Source: Anaplasma platys (GTDB lineage Bacteria; Pseudomonadota; Alphaproteobacteria; Rickettsiales; Anaplasmataceae). Taken from it: a DNA stretch of 29,816 nt. A program made the translations under genes and the position numbers. Below are positions 17,022 through 25,821 of this stretch, one piece after another. Location of the stretch: the NCBI RefSeq assembly GCF_012790675.1, contig NZ_CP046391.1:666185-696000 (forward strand), read 5' to 3'. The first letter of the stretch is position 1, and every line of letters begins with the position of its first letter. Below the pieces are notes generated by a model. It ran no database searches. It was given only the letters and a program-made list of their open reading frames with translations, and was not told where the DNA came from.

Positions 17022-19973
17022 ATGAATGGTTTAGAAGAAGACAGGGGTGGCCGAGCTACTCCCAGAGCTGAACAAAAAAAGACTAAAGCTAAGGTGTCTA
17101 CGGGCGTTAAAGAATTACCGCAACGTGTTGAAAATGCAGAGGGCCAGGTAGAGAATCAGAATGTTGTGGTAAATAATCATAATAATGTGGATGTGGGTGC
17201 GCAACTTGCTACCGATAGGCCGGAATCAACACCAAGTACTTCTAAAGGCGATATTGGCAACGCATCAGAGCTAGTGACTGGCCGTTTATTGAGAAAAGAA
17301 GATGCAACGCGGTCATTTAGCTCAGATGCGATTTCTTATTATTCTGTGGGTGATGATCTATCGGAGGGAGAGTACGAAGATTGTGAGGAAAAAACGGGTG
17401 AGACCGCATTTTCTGAGTTGGGTGGTGGAGCTAACCATGCTGATGAAGTAGCAGAAAGGAATAATGGCTTACAAAGCGCATCTGAAGGGCGGTTGCGAAG
17501 TAATAATCTTCAAAATACGCCGGAAAATACGGCATCTAAAGGTGATATAAGCCATGAAACAAGTAATGTGTCTGTGCTTTTTCAGGATGTGTATAAGCGT
17601 CTTCGTGCCGAGGAAGGAAAGTGTATTTCTGATTTTCAAAAAGCTATCGTTCGTGATGGGAGCGTAATTAGCAGCGATGTTCATGAGAGTGGATCAGTTA
17701 ATACTAGCAAAGTGGCAGGTGAAGTGATTCGTGGTGCGTATTCAGCTATTTTCTCAGCTGTGAGTGATGTTAGACACGCAGACAGAAGTTCAGGGGGGAT
17801 TGCTACCTGTGCATTAGAACAATTTGATGCTTCTGTGTTATCTTCAGGAAACATATGCGAGGTTATAAAACAAGGCGTCAATCTGCTACGCATCTCTCTC
17901 GATTTGCGTTTTTCTATGGTGAGAAACAATAAGTGTGTGCTGGAAGAAAAAGTACGGAAACTGGAATCCGACATAACCAGTGCTAAGAGCGGAATAAAAG
18001 CTGTAAAAAAGGAAAAAACTACTAAGAGTACAGAGGCGACCCATGCGAAGCTTAAGGAAAGCCTAAAGAAGTTTGAAGAGCTACGCGGTTTTTATAAAGG
18101 ACATCTTGGAATATTAGAGAAAGAGATGGGATCTCTAGAGCAAGAGAGCTCTATCATGCATAGGATGAGGGAAGAAGCTGAAAAGTATGATTTTCTCGCA
18201 AGGTTCTACCATGGGAATGTGAGGTTTCGTGTTCTTTTTTCAGAAGTTTTAAGTTGCTTTCGGGAGAGAATATCAGAATTAAGAGAAGTGCTGCAGCATG
18301 AGAAAACTCCGAGTGGAGAAAGTGTACTTCACCGTTTAGGAGAGCATCAAGGGCTCTTTGAGAAGAGTCTCGTGCTTATATTAGCGAGAGAAGAAGAAAT
18401 CAACGATCAGATTCGTAATATTGAGAGTGCGGTAACTGAGCAGTTCACTTCTGCGTGTTCGGTATATAGTTTGGGAAGTTCTTGCTATGAAGCAGCGAGG
18501 GAAGAGGATAAGTGTTTTGTGATGCAGGATGTATCAGGTTTGCAAGACGTACGTGGAAAGTTGATTGTTCTAATGCGTGATCTTTATAAAGAAGAAGTTG
18601 AGTACGATCATCACTCTAAACAGAGTAGAGCAAAAACAAAGAGTTCTCTGGAGGAATTATACAAGCTTACAAGTTGTAACGATATTCGGGATGATATTGC
18701 TAATAGTATACGCGGCATGGAGCAATTTCTCTCTTCTCCTGAACTTGCAAAAGTGATTGCGCAAAGGGATGCGGGCCTTGCTGGAAAAACAAATGCGCAG
18801 CGTGTTCTTATGCTTGAGAGTGATGTACAAAGGTTCGCTGCTGTATTGTCCGTTACAATCAAAAACTATTTGGAAGTGAATGAGCTTCTTTCAGGATGTT
18901 TGCTTGCAGCTAGAAGAGAGGAAAAGATCAGTAAGTTATCTGATGTTTCTTCTCTAAGAGAGGTGCTGGGAATTGATGTATGCGAGGATTTTGCGGGTTC
19001 TGGAAGCATTCTTCATGTTGTAGAACAACATGGGTTACCGGTCAAAGACCATGTTTCTAGGATTGCAGAGAACAAAGAAGAGCTTGCAGCATGCGCAAGA
19101 GATATTTTATCCACTACTTTGAACTTGATAGCGGCAAACAGGATTACGGGGGTCGAAGCGTGTCACATAGTTAATTATCCAAACGCAAGTGCAAAATTTG
19201 CTAAGTCCCATGGCGAGAGTTCTATTCACTTAGAAGCAGCCATGAGAGAAAATGCAAAGGCAAAGAAAAAATATTTTAAGTTAATAACGCGGGTTATATC
19301 AACTATGGCCAAAGATGAGAAAGCGCGAGGAGACAGAATAGCAAAAATACTATACACCTGCGCTGCAGTAGCTCTTTTTATCGGGGTTTCGGCCTTTGCA
19401 AGCTATTGTACTTACATTTTTCTCCCTATATATGGAATGGGGCTGTGGTTTGTGCCTCATGCTGCAGCGGTGATTGCAACAGGTGCCTTAGTGGTGTGTG
19501 TTAGTGTTATTAACTATGCTGTTAAACAGGAACAAGAAGTTGTTGACGAAAAAATTGTAGAGACAAAAGAAACAGTCGATGCAAGAAAGGAAGGTAGAAT
19601 ATTAGGTTCTGGTAAGGACGGGTCGCAGGTTGGAGAAGATCCCTCTTTAATGCAGGAACAGACTACTCAAGAAGGTAATGTTGTGGTGCCTGGAGCAGGT
19701 TCTGCAGCTGCTGGAGATGCAACAAATTCTCTTGGGGCAGCGGGATCTGAAGGCACTGCAGCGGCAATGGAGATACCACGAGGTCCGAGCAATGTTTCCG
19801 GAGCTTCCATTGCATTGTCTAGTTCTACATCTGATGCATCGGTAAATACTACTCGTACCGAGCAGCTTTTGAGCGCTAGTGAAGTGTCGGAAAAACCAAG
19901 TGGAAATGTAGAAAAAGTGACTGCAGATTTAGGGGTAAAAACTCCTGTAATAACACTCTCTCACTGTAGTTAG
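17022..19973 (+). CDS. Very large coiled-coil membrane-hairpin protein, unknown function
   Basis: A 983-aa protein; TAGGTG a few bases upstream supports the ATG at 17022. The N-terminal 180 residues are disordered, rich in Glu, Asn, Ser and Lys, with a short internal repeat (TSKGDIGNASE, later ASKGDISHETS) and a Tyr-acidic patch (ISYYSVGDDLSEGEYEDCEE). A strong coiled coil with Lys/Glu heptads lies at about 300-395, and more helix follows to about 770. Two hydrophobic helices at about 776-800 and 808-832 form a hairpin. A 150-residue tail rich in Gly, Ala, Ser, Thr, Val follows. No family is recognised. The architecture parallels the 796-aa protein (soluble domain, hairpin, low-complexity tail). 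There is no signal peptide, so any export would be through a dedicated system such as type IV secretion. Function unknown. Confidence 0.88.
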   Translation: MNGLEEDRGGRATPRAEQKKTKAKVSTGVKELPQRVENAEGQVENQNVVVNNHNNVDVGAQLATDRPESTPSTSKGDIGNASELVTGRLLRKEDATRSFSSDAISYYSVGDDLSEGEYEDCEEKTGETAFSELGGGANHADEVAERNNGLQSASEGRLRSNNLQNTPENTASKGDISHETSNVSVLFQDVYKRLRAEEGKCISDFQKAIVRDGSVISSDVHESGSVNTSKVAGEVIRGAYSAIFSAVSDVRHADRSSGGIATCALEQFDASVLSSGNICEVIKQGVNLLRISLDLRFSMVRNNKCVLEEKVRKLESDITSAKSGIKAVKKEKTTKSTEATHAKLKESLKKFEELRGFYKGHLGILEKEMGSLEQESSIMHRMREEAEKYDFLARFYHGNVRFRVLFSEVLSCFRERISELREVLQHEKTPSGESVLHRLGEHQGLFEKSLVLILAREEEINDQIRNIESAVTEQFTSACSVYSLGSSCYEAAREEDKCFVMQDVSGLQDVRGKLIVLMRDLYKEEVEYDHHSKQSRAKTKSSLEELYKLTSCNDIRDDIANSIRGMEQFLSSPELAKVIAQRDAGLAGKTNAQRVLMLESDVQRFAAVLSVTIKNYLEVNELLSGCLLAARREEKISKLSDVSSLREVLGIDVCEDFAGSGSILHVVEQHGLPVKDHVSRIAENKEELAACARDILSTTLNLIAANRITGVEACHIVNYPNASAKFAKSHGESSIHLEAAMRENAKAKKKYFKLITRVISTMAKDEKARGDRIAKILYTCAAVALFIGVSAFASYCTYIFLPIYGMGLWFVPHAAAVIATGALVVCVSVINYAVKQEQEVVDEKIVETKETVDARKEGRILGSGKDGSQVGEDPSLMQEQTTQEGNVVVPGAGSAAAGDATNSLGAAGSEGTAAAMEIPRGPSNVSGASIALSSSTSDASVNTTRTEQLLSASEVSEKPSGNVEKVTADLGVKTPVITLSHCS

Positions 19974-20082
19974 GGAGATAATGAGGCCAGTAGAAATTTT
20001 CTGGATATGAGAATTGAACAGCGTCGCGTATTTGTGTCTTTCGATGCTTCTTACGATGGTGTCTCCATCACAGTTTAGAGTT

Positions 20083-20121
20083 TTCGTATGGTGGAACACG
20101 TTTTAAGTTCCGCCATGCGAA
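20083..20121 (+). terminator. Strong hairpin downstream of the 983-aa gene
   Basis: TTCGTATGGTGGAAC (20083-20097) pairs along its whole length with GTTCCGCCATGCGAA (20107-20121), 15 base pairs including two G-T wobbles, around a 9-base loop. It lies 110 bases after the stop at 19973. The following TGTTTAC is not a proper T run, so it may be a transcript-end stabiliser or a structured RNA rather than a classical terminator. The stem itself is clear. Confidence 0.6.
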
Positions 20122-21101
20122 TGTTTACAGCATGTTGCCTAGGGTGCCTTTTCTTGACATGAAATTTCTAGGACCAAAGAGAGAAAAAAACACAGCGCAG
20201 AGGTAGGCAGGAAAGAAGAAACTTGACGTGAAATGCACTTTGTTTACAAGGCGATGAAAGTTCAGCTACAAAACAGACAAAGGACTGCTGTTAGGAATAG
20301 AAAAATGTTCTGCAGCCATTGAGAAAAATAATTCCTCAAGAAACAAAATAATACGAAAAACACATCGATTAACTTGTCTCTATAAGGTATTGATACACGA
20401 CTAAAGCGGGCTCAACTGCAGATTATCTTTTTTGAATGCTGTGAGGAAACGTGTTTATGATGTTTCGGAAACATAAATATAGTTACTAACCTGCTTTGCA
20501 GCGAGTTGAGCGACAAGAAAGGGAAATAGTATAGCAAAAATGATTCTCTTGGCCCCTGGTTCTCGTTGAAGAGGTAATTCCTAAAGGATAAAGGACCTAT
20601 ATTGCGGGCCATTTCACCATAAACTCAACAGGGGCAAACGCATACAATGCAGGCAAATGTTGGACAATGGTGACTTTTCCTTTCTTATGCTCTTTGTCCA
20701 GTTTTATTCATCAAAGAGTGACCTTGCTAAGCATTAATGCTAACACCTATACAATACACTAGCGACTAAACTCAATACAGTCCGTTCCAAAGGCCCCTCG
20801 ATGCGAAGAATAAGAATTCTAGCCCGTGATGATCAGCAAGCAAGGGGAGCAGCAAAAACCCTGCAAGCAAAACAAAGGATGATTGTGCTGAACCTGGCGC
20901 AGCACGTTCTATCAACTTATCTTCAATCATGCAGATGTCTGTATCGTCGCATCATATTTTGGGTGTGAAAAAATGCAAACCAACCCAACATCAGATTAAC
21001 GCTATGCTCTTTAAACTTACGCAAGTACTGAGTATCAATATTATCTGCTCAGTGACCGTTGTGGTATTCTGTTCATATGCGGAATAAGACACATAGCAAG
21101 G

Positions 21102-21147
21102 TATATGAGGAAGTCTGGTAGTTAGTTACTATGTTTCTCCTCATATA
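21102..21147. repeat. 10-bp inverted repeat
   Basis: TATATGAGGA (21102-21111) and TCCTCATATA (21138-21147) are exact reverse complements separated by 26 bases. The right arm also overlaps a smaller hairpin, CTCCT (21137-21141) with AGGAG (21148-21152). It sits just upstream of a promoter-like sequence at 21163-21177, so it could be an operator pair or part of an RNA. No function is shown. Confidence 0.7.
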
Positions 21148-21162
21148 AGGAGTAAAAGGTGA

Positions 21163-21177
21163 TTATTCTGGTATAAA
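21163..21177 (+). promoter_or_regulatory. Orphan extended -10 promoter-like site
   Basis: TTATTCTGGTATAAA contains TGG followed by TATAAA (21172-21177), an extended -10 pattern. The same 14-base core TTATTCTGGTATAA occurs on the minus strand upstream of comM (27451-27438), in both cases with AAAAGG just upstream. Here it points toward the 3' end of putA and no plus-strand gene follows, so an antisense or small RNA is possible. Confidence 0.4.
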
Positions 21178-21438
21178 ATTGTGAACAAAGAGAAAGAAGA
21201 AGGATATAGAAAAAATAGCGAAAGGAAGTGCTGCTTTTAAAAAACAAGGAACGAGTAGGAAGAAAAAGTTAGTTGGCATATATGATGAGCGACGTAGGGG
21301 AGGGGATATGAATCTATCCGCACCGTGTTCCTTGTTACATCAGCGTAATGGTGTTTTTTCTGGCTTACATGCCACATAAATACGCCCTTTCGGTGCGGTA
21401 TGGTAAAGCATAGTTGCTGTTGTGAGAAACAGTTTAGT

Positions 21439-23049
21439 TTAATCATCACCTAAGCACACCAGGGCAACATTTCCACCAAGAGCGGTAGTGTTCACGCTGA
21501 CAGTCTTCTCGGTGACAAACCTGTGCAGATAGAAAGGACCGCCTGCCTTGGGACCGGTTCCCGAAAGACCTCGTCCGCCAAAGGGTTGACGCTCAACAAG
21601 TGCCCCCACCTGGTTGCGGTTTACGTAGACATTTCCTGCATTTATCAATTTAGTGGCTTCGTCAATCTTTCCCTGTACCTTACTCTGAATAGAGAAGGTA
21701 AGGCCGTAACCGGTGGCGTTGACCTCAGCTATTACCTTTTTCAAATCTTCCTTTCTGTACCTTACAATGTGCAACACAGGTCCAAAGACTTCTTTAGCAA
21801 CCTCAGAAACTGAGCCCACTTCAAAGATATGTGGCGGGAAGAAGTAACCTTTTTCCGTCAGAGAGCTGTCGAGGTCAAGTTTGTATATCAGCCTCACTCC
21901 TTTGCCTTGCATTTCAGCAACATAAGACGACAACATGTCATGCGCGGCCTTATCAATCACTGGTCCTATGTCTGTGATCAATTCCATGGTATTTCCCAGG
22001 CGTAAGGTAGCAGTAGCCTTGCACAAAAGCTCGATTTGCTCATCTGCAATTTCTTCTTGTAACAGCAAAACTCTCAGAGACGAACATCTCTGCCCAGCAC
22101 TTTTAAATGCAGAGCTGATCACGTTATCACATACCAATGCAGGATCTGCGGAATCATCAACGATCATTGCATTGATTCCGCCAGTTTCGGCAATAAAGGG
22201 AACAATATCTCTATTGCGCTTAGCAAGCGCCTGGTTAATTATGCCAGCTGTTTCCGTTGATCCTGTGAAGACAACGCCGCTGATGAGGGGATTGTCTATT
22301 AAATGCTCTCCCAATACTTCTCCCGTCCCGGGGATGAAGTGCAAAGCATCTGTTGGCACACCTGCTCTGTAGAGCAACTTGACTGCTTCATATGCCACTA
22401 TGCTGGTCTGTTCTGCAGGTTTAGCTACTACGGTATTTCCAGTTACCAATGCTGCTGCTATCGGCCCTATAAAGATTGCTAGAGGGAAATTCCATGGAGA
22501 TATGCATACGAAAACGCCGCGGCTCTCAAAATACATGCAATTTTCTTCTCCCGACGGACCAGGTAGTTTAATTTGTCCACTCATGTCTTGTCTTGCTAGC
22601 CTTGCATAGTATCTGAGGAAATCTACGGCTTCCCCAATTTCGGCTATAATGTCAGATATTGTCTTGCCGCCTTCGTTGATTATGAGTGCGAAAAACCTTG
22701 CCTGCTCCTTTTCGAGTAGATCAGCGGCATCTTCCATAATTTTAGCCCGCTTGTCGACAGGAGTATTGCTCCAACTTTTGAACCCAGCGCGAGCTGCTTT
22801 TATACTTTCTTTAGCTTGCTCAGGTGTCGCAAATGACGCTTCGCCTACTTTTTGTGTGGTATCAGCCGGAGAGAAAATTTCAATCGGTTTCTCACCTTCA
22901 ACATTGCCGCCATTTATTATAGGAGTTGCCTTCCAATTCATTCCGGAAAAATCCCTTATTTTTTCTTCAAGGCTCGCCATTACTTGAACATTCGCGCTAC
23001 TTATTGCAAGAACGTTTACTCGATCATTAGGAACTTGTTCAATGGACAT
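21439..23049 (-). CDS. putA: Delta-1-pyrroline-5-carboxylate dehydrogenase (PutA C-terminal domain only)
   Basis: This 536-aa aldehyde dehydrogenase oxidises pyrroline-5-carboxylate (glutamate semialdehyde) to glutamate with NAD+, the second step of proline breakdown. Visible elements are ISPWNFPL (183-190), KPAEQ with Lys210, FTGST (261-265), ETGG with the general-base Glu288, and AGQRCSSLR with the catalytic Cys322. The sequence type is the PutA P5CDH domain. Bifunctional PutA proteins are about 1000 aa or more, with an N-terminal proline dehydrogenase barrel; that part is absent here. A stop (TAG) lies in frame four codons before the ATG, and GGAGGT at 23066-23061 supports the start. So the gene is either a deliberate stand-alone domain or the product of loss of the first half. 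It is divergent from nuoD. Confidence 0.93.
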   Translation of the reverse strand: MSIEQVPNDRVNVLAISSANVQVMASLEEKIRDFSGMNWKATPIINGGNVEGEKPIEIFSPADTTQKVGEASFATPEQAKESIKAARAGFKSWSNTPVDKRAKIMEDAADLLEKEQARFFALIINEGGKTISDIIAEIGEAVDFLRYYARLARQDMSGQIKLPGPSGEENCMYFESRGVFVCISPWNFPLAIFIGPIAAALVTGNTVVAKPAEQTSIVAYEAVKLLYRAGVPTDALHFIPGTGEVLGEHLIDNPLISGVVFTGSTETAGIINQALAKRNRDIVPFIAETGGINAMIVDDSADPALVCDNVISSAFKSAGQRCSSLRVLLLQEEIADEQIELLCKATATLRLGNTMELITDIGPVIDKAAHDMLSSYVAEMQGKGVRLIYKLDLDSSLTEKGYFFPPHIFEVGSVSEVAKEVFGPVLHIVRYRKEDLKKVIAEVNATGYGLTFSIQSKVQGKIDEATKLINAGNVYVNRNQVGALVERQPFGGRGLSGTGPKAGGPFYLHRFVTEKTVSVNTTALGGNVALVCLGDD

Positions 23050-23091
23050 TTGCCTATACTACCTCCGCTACACCTCAAGCAACAAGGGTGC

Positions 23092-23121
23092 ACTATAGCA
23101 TGGCTCTACAATGTGAAGCAA
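23092..23121 (-). promoter_or_regulatory. Putative putA promoter
   Basis: On the minus strand, TTGCTT (23121-23116) and TATAGT (23097-23092) are separated by 18 bases, a fair sigma-70-like pair located 43 bases before the putA start. The -10 matches consensus at five of six positions; the -35 matches at three. Confidence 0.45.
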
Positions 23122-23184
23122 GGGCCCATGTACAGCGAAGGTGAAATATGGTATTTTTTTTACCGACTACAGAAGAATTTGAAC

Positions 23185-23212
23185 TTGACATCTGAGCCTG
23201 TTATGGCATGCT
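23185..23212 (+). promoter_or_regulatory. Putative nuoD operon promoter
   Basis: A perfect -35 hexamer TTGACA lies at 23185-23190. The best -10 at usual spacing is the weak CATGCT at 23207-23212 (spacer 16). It is 24 bases ahead of the nuoD start, in the gap shared with the divergent putA. Confidence 0.4.
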
Positions 23213-23236
23213 GGGTGCTGTTCTTTACTAGCTTCG

Positions 23237-24424
23237 ATGTCTGATAGCTCGGGTAGCTATGCGAAGCCGATGACCATTAATTTTGGTCCTCAGCATCCCG
23301 CTGCGCATGGCGTAATGCGTTTAATACTTGAAATGAGTGGTGAGGTCATAGAGAGAATAGATCCTCACATAGGTCTCCTGCACCGGGGCACTGAAAAACT
23401 CATAGAATATAAAACATACATGCAGGCGCTTCCTTATTTTGATCGACTTGACTATGTGTCACCAATGTCGCAAGAGCATGCGTATTCGCTATGTGTGGAG
23501 AAGCTTCTTGGATGTGAGGTGCCGATCAGAGCTCAATACCTAAGGGTTATTTTTTGTGAGCTTACCCGGTTGCTTAATCACCTTTTGAATGTTGCTTGTC
23601 AGGCTTTAGATACAGGTGCAACCACTCCGCTGTTGTGGATATTCGAGGAGAGAGAGAAGATTTTATCTTTTTATGAGAGGGCTTCAGGTGCAAGGTTCCA
23701 CTCGGCTTATATCAGACCCGGAGGTCTTGCTGCAGATGTGCCTGAGGGGCTTCTGGATGACATTACTACGTTTGTAGAGTATTTTCCAAAGCTCTTGAAC
23801 ACCGTAGACGATCTTCTAACAGAGAATAGCATTTGGAAGCAGCGCAACGTTGATATTGGCAAAGTTACCAAGCAACAAGCTTTGGACTGGGGTTTTTCTG
23901 GTCCGATGCTCAGGGCGTGCGGCATTCCATGGGATTTGCGGAAGAGTCAGCCATATGAAATATACGATAGATTAGATTTCAAAGTGCCAGTTGGCGAAAA
24001 TGGCGACTGTTACGACAGGTATCTTGTAAGAATGGCAGAGATAAGGGAATCGGTGGCTATAATAAAACAGTGCTTGCGTGACATACCCACAGGACCAATA
24101 AAGACGGATGATAGGAAGATATCGCCGCCGAGAAGAGAGGAGTTAAAGTACTCTATGGAAGCTTTAATTCACCACTTCAAGCTATTTTCAGAGGGGTACA
24201 AGGTAGAAAAAGGGGAAGCGTACGCTGCTGTTGAAGCGCCAAAAGGGGAATTTGGTGTATATATAGTTGCAGATGGTACAAATAAGCCTTATAGGTGCAG
24301 AATAAGGTCGCCAGGCTTTGCCCATCTGCAAGCTATTGATGCCATGGCGCGGGGCCACATGCTTGCCGATTTACCTGCCATTATAGGTTCATTAGATATA
24401 GTTTTTGGTGAGATTGACAGGTGA
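23237..24424 (+). CDS. nuoD: NADH-quinone oxidoreductase subunit D
   Basis: NuoD (49-kDa subunit, 395 aa) is part of the peripheral arm of respiratory complex I and, with NuoB, forms the quinone-binding pocket. Recognisable parts are [17 protein letters not shown] near the start (family residues lining the quinone site), [61 protein letters not shown] and the C-terminal DIVFGEIDR. Length is normal for the alphaproteobacterial and mitochondrial stand-alone form, unlike the enterobacterial NuoCD fusion. The stop overlaps the GTG start of nuoE in a GTGA arrangement, which points to translational coupling. The other nuo genes are not in this window, so the complex I operon is split. Identification is secure. 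Confidence 0.98.
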   Translation: MSDSSGSYAKPMTINFGPQHPAAHGVMRLILEMSGEVIERIDPHIGLLHRGTEKLIEYKTYMQALPYFDRLDYVSPMSQEHAYSLCVEKLLGCEVPIRAQYLRVIFCELTRLLNHLLNVACQALDTGATTPLLWIFEEREKILSFYERASGARFHSAYIRPGGLAADVPEGLLDDITTFVEYFPKLLNTVDDLLTENSIWKQRNVDIGKVTKQQALDWGFSGPMLRACGIPWDLRKSQPYEIYDRLDFKVPVGENGDCYDRYLVRMAEIRESVAIIKQCLRDIPTGPIKTDDRKISPPRREELKYSMEALIHHFKLFSEGYKVEKGEAYAAVEAPKGEFGVYIVADGTNKPYRCRIRSPGFAHLQAIDAMARGHMLADLPAIIGSLDIVFGEIDR

Positions 24425-24936
24425 GCTACATGGATGAAGAGAGTTTTGAATTTACCGATGCTAACCTCAAGGAAGCTCATAAGTGCATAGGTTGCTATCC
24501 CGAGGGTAGGCAGGCAAGCGCTGTGATGCCCCTTTTGCACTTGGTGCAGCAACAAGCAGGGGGGCACGTACCTACGTCTGCGATTTGGTATATAGCAAAA
24601 CTTCTAAGCATGAGGCCCGTGCATGTCAGAGAGGTTGTGGAATTTTATTCCATGTACAATACGTCGCCTGTAGGGAAGTATTTGGTTCAGGTTTGCAGGA
24701 CTACGCCTTGTTGGCTACGAAAAGGGAATGATGTTCTTAATACCTGTAAAAGGGTATTAGGGATAGAAGTGGGGAAGACTACAAAAGATAACCTATTTAC
24801 CCTCAAAGAAGTTGAATGCTTAGGAGCATGCGTCAATGCTCCTGTTGTGCAGATCAACAATGATTACTATGAGAATCTGCATTCGGAGTCTATGGAGAAA
24901 ATTCTGCTAAAGCTCAGGGAAGAGAATGAAGGTTAG
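24421..24936 (+). CDS. nuoE: NADH-quinone oxidoreductase subunit E
   Basis: NuoE (24-kDa subunit, 171 aa from the GTG at 24421) carries the [2Fe-2S] cluster N1a in the NADH-oxidising module of complex I. The four ligand cysteines are visible in a thioredoxin-like ferredoxin fold: C92 and C97 in VCRTTPCW, and C133 and C137 in [10 protein letters not shown]. The helical N-terminal part includes [17 protein letters not shown] and [16 protein letters not shown], both typical. An ATG three codons later (24430) is an alternative start; the GTG overlaps the nuoD stop by four bases, which favours coupling. The 3' end overlaps dnaQ by 11 bases. Confidence 0.97.
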   Translation: MSYMDEESFEFTDANLKEAHKCIGCYPEGRQASAVMPLLHLVQQQAGGHVPTSAIWYIAKLLSMRPVHVREVVEFYSMYNTSPVGKYLVQVCRTTPCWLRKGNDVLNTCKRVLGIEVGKTTKDNLFTLKEVECLGACVNAPVVQINNDYYENLHSESMEKILLKLREENEG

Positions 24937-25639
24937 AGAAGTAGTTTTAGATACTGAAACCACGGGGCTTGATGCAGATACTGGCGACAGGATTATAGAA
25001 ATCGGATGCGTTGAGCTGATTGACTTTGTGCTAACTGGTCGCGTTTTTCATAAGTATGTTAACCCTGAACGTGATATTTCGGTAGCAGCAACAAGGATAC
25101 ACGGGATAACAGGGGCAATGCTTGCTGATAAGCCAAAATTCAAAGAAATAGCAGATGAGCTTTTGGATTTTATTCGAGACAGTAGGCTGGTAATCCATAA
25201 TGCTAGGTTTGACTTACGGTTTCTAGAAGTGGAGATAGAGCTTGTCAACAAGGAGCTTACTATCAGCAATCCAGTAGTGGACACCCTGGAGGTTGCGCGC
25301 AAAAAGTTTCCAGGCATGCCAGCAAGCCTGGACGCCTTATGTAAGAGATTTAACATCCCAACTCATGACAGAAAGCTGCATGGTGCGCTTAAAGATGCCA
25401 TGCTACTGGCGCGGGTATATGTTGAATTGCTGGAAGCTTCGCAACGGCGATTCACGTTTAAACAGGAGAAAAAAAGTAAAGACTCCCAGCACAACATAGA
25501 GGCTGAGATAGCATCACTACGCAAGGAGAGGTTTTTTTCCGTAACCGAAGAGGAGCTCACCCTACATAGGCTTGCCCTACAAAAAGTGCAAAATCCTGTC
25601 TGGAACATGTATATCGACGATAAGGATTCAGTCGTATAA
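24926..25639 (+). CDS. dnaQ: DNA polymerase III epsilon subunit (3'-5' proofreading exonuclease)
   Basis: DnaQ (237 aa) removes misincorporated bases during replication as part of the Pol III core. The DEDDh exonuclease motifs are complete: Exo I DTETTG (9-14, metal ligands Asp9 and Glu11), Exo II HNARFDLRFLE (from 91, Asp96) and Exo III HGALKDAMLLA (from 152, His152 and Asp157). The segment after about residue 185 is the variable tail that normally contacts the alpha subunit. The start overlaps the nuoE end by 11 bases, so it is very likely translated from the nuo transcript. The 3' end converges on comM across about 180 bp. Complete and confidently identified. Confidence 0.97.
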   Translation: MKVREVVLDTETTGLDADTGDRIIEIGCVELIDFVLTGRVFHKYVNPERDISVAATRIHGITGAMLADKPKFKEIADELLDFIRDSRLVIHNARFDLRFLEVEIELVNKELTISNPVVDTLEVARKKFPGMPASLDALCKRFNIPTHDRKLHGALKDAMLLARVYVELLEASQRRFTFKQEKKSKDSQHNIEAEIASLRKERFFSVTEEELTLHRLALQKVQNPVWNMYIDDKDSVV

Positions 25640-25821
25640 AGAAAGAGGAGGCATATAGATTGGTCTCAGGTAACTGAGCGCGGTCATAGTGTTCCCAGTG
25701 GGCTGCAGCGTTTTGTTGTAACGGAGCGTAGAGTAAGGAATGTGAAGTCAGTATAAGGTATTAGTGGGGTGGAAAGCCCAACTAGCTGGGGGGATTTTTA
25801 TAATGCGGAAAAACTTTTATG

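Larger units (their letters stand above)
19974..21438. other. Gene-poor interval between convergent genes
   Basis: About 1.46 kb between the 983-aa gene and putA, which converge. No open frame here has a ribosome site or domain-like sequence. Structured elements are a 15-bp hairpin at 20083-20121, a 10-bp inverted repeat at 21102-21147 and a promoter-like extended -10 at 21163-21177, each listed separately. I do not recognise any known small RNA. Confidence 0.5.

Noticed and set aside
21237..21449. 70-codon minus-strand frame after putA
   Set aside because: Overlaps the putA end by 11 bases but has no ribosome site, and the His/Phe/Ser-rich sequence has no coherent pattern.
25765..25800. Terminator between dnaQ and comM
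   Set aside because: The CCCA/TGGG stem before ATTTTTAT has only four base pairs; too weak to call although its position is suitable.
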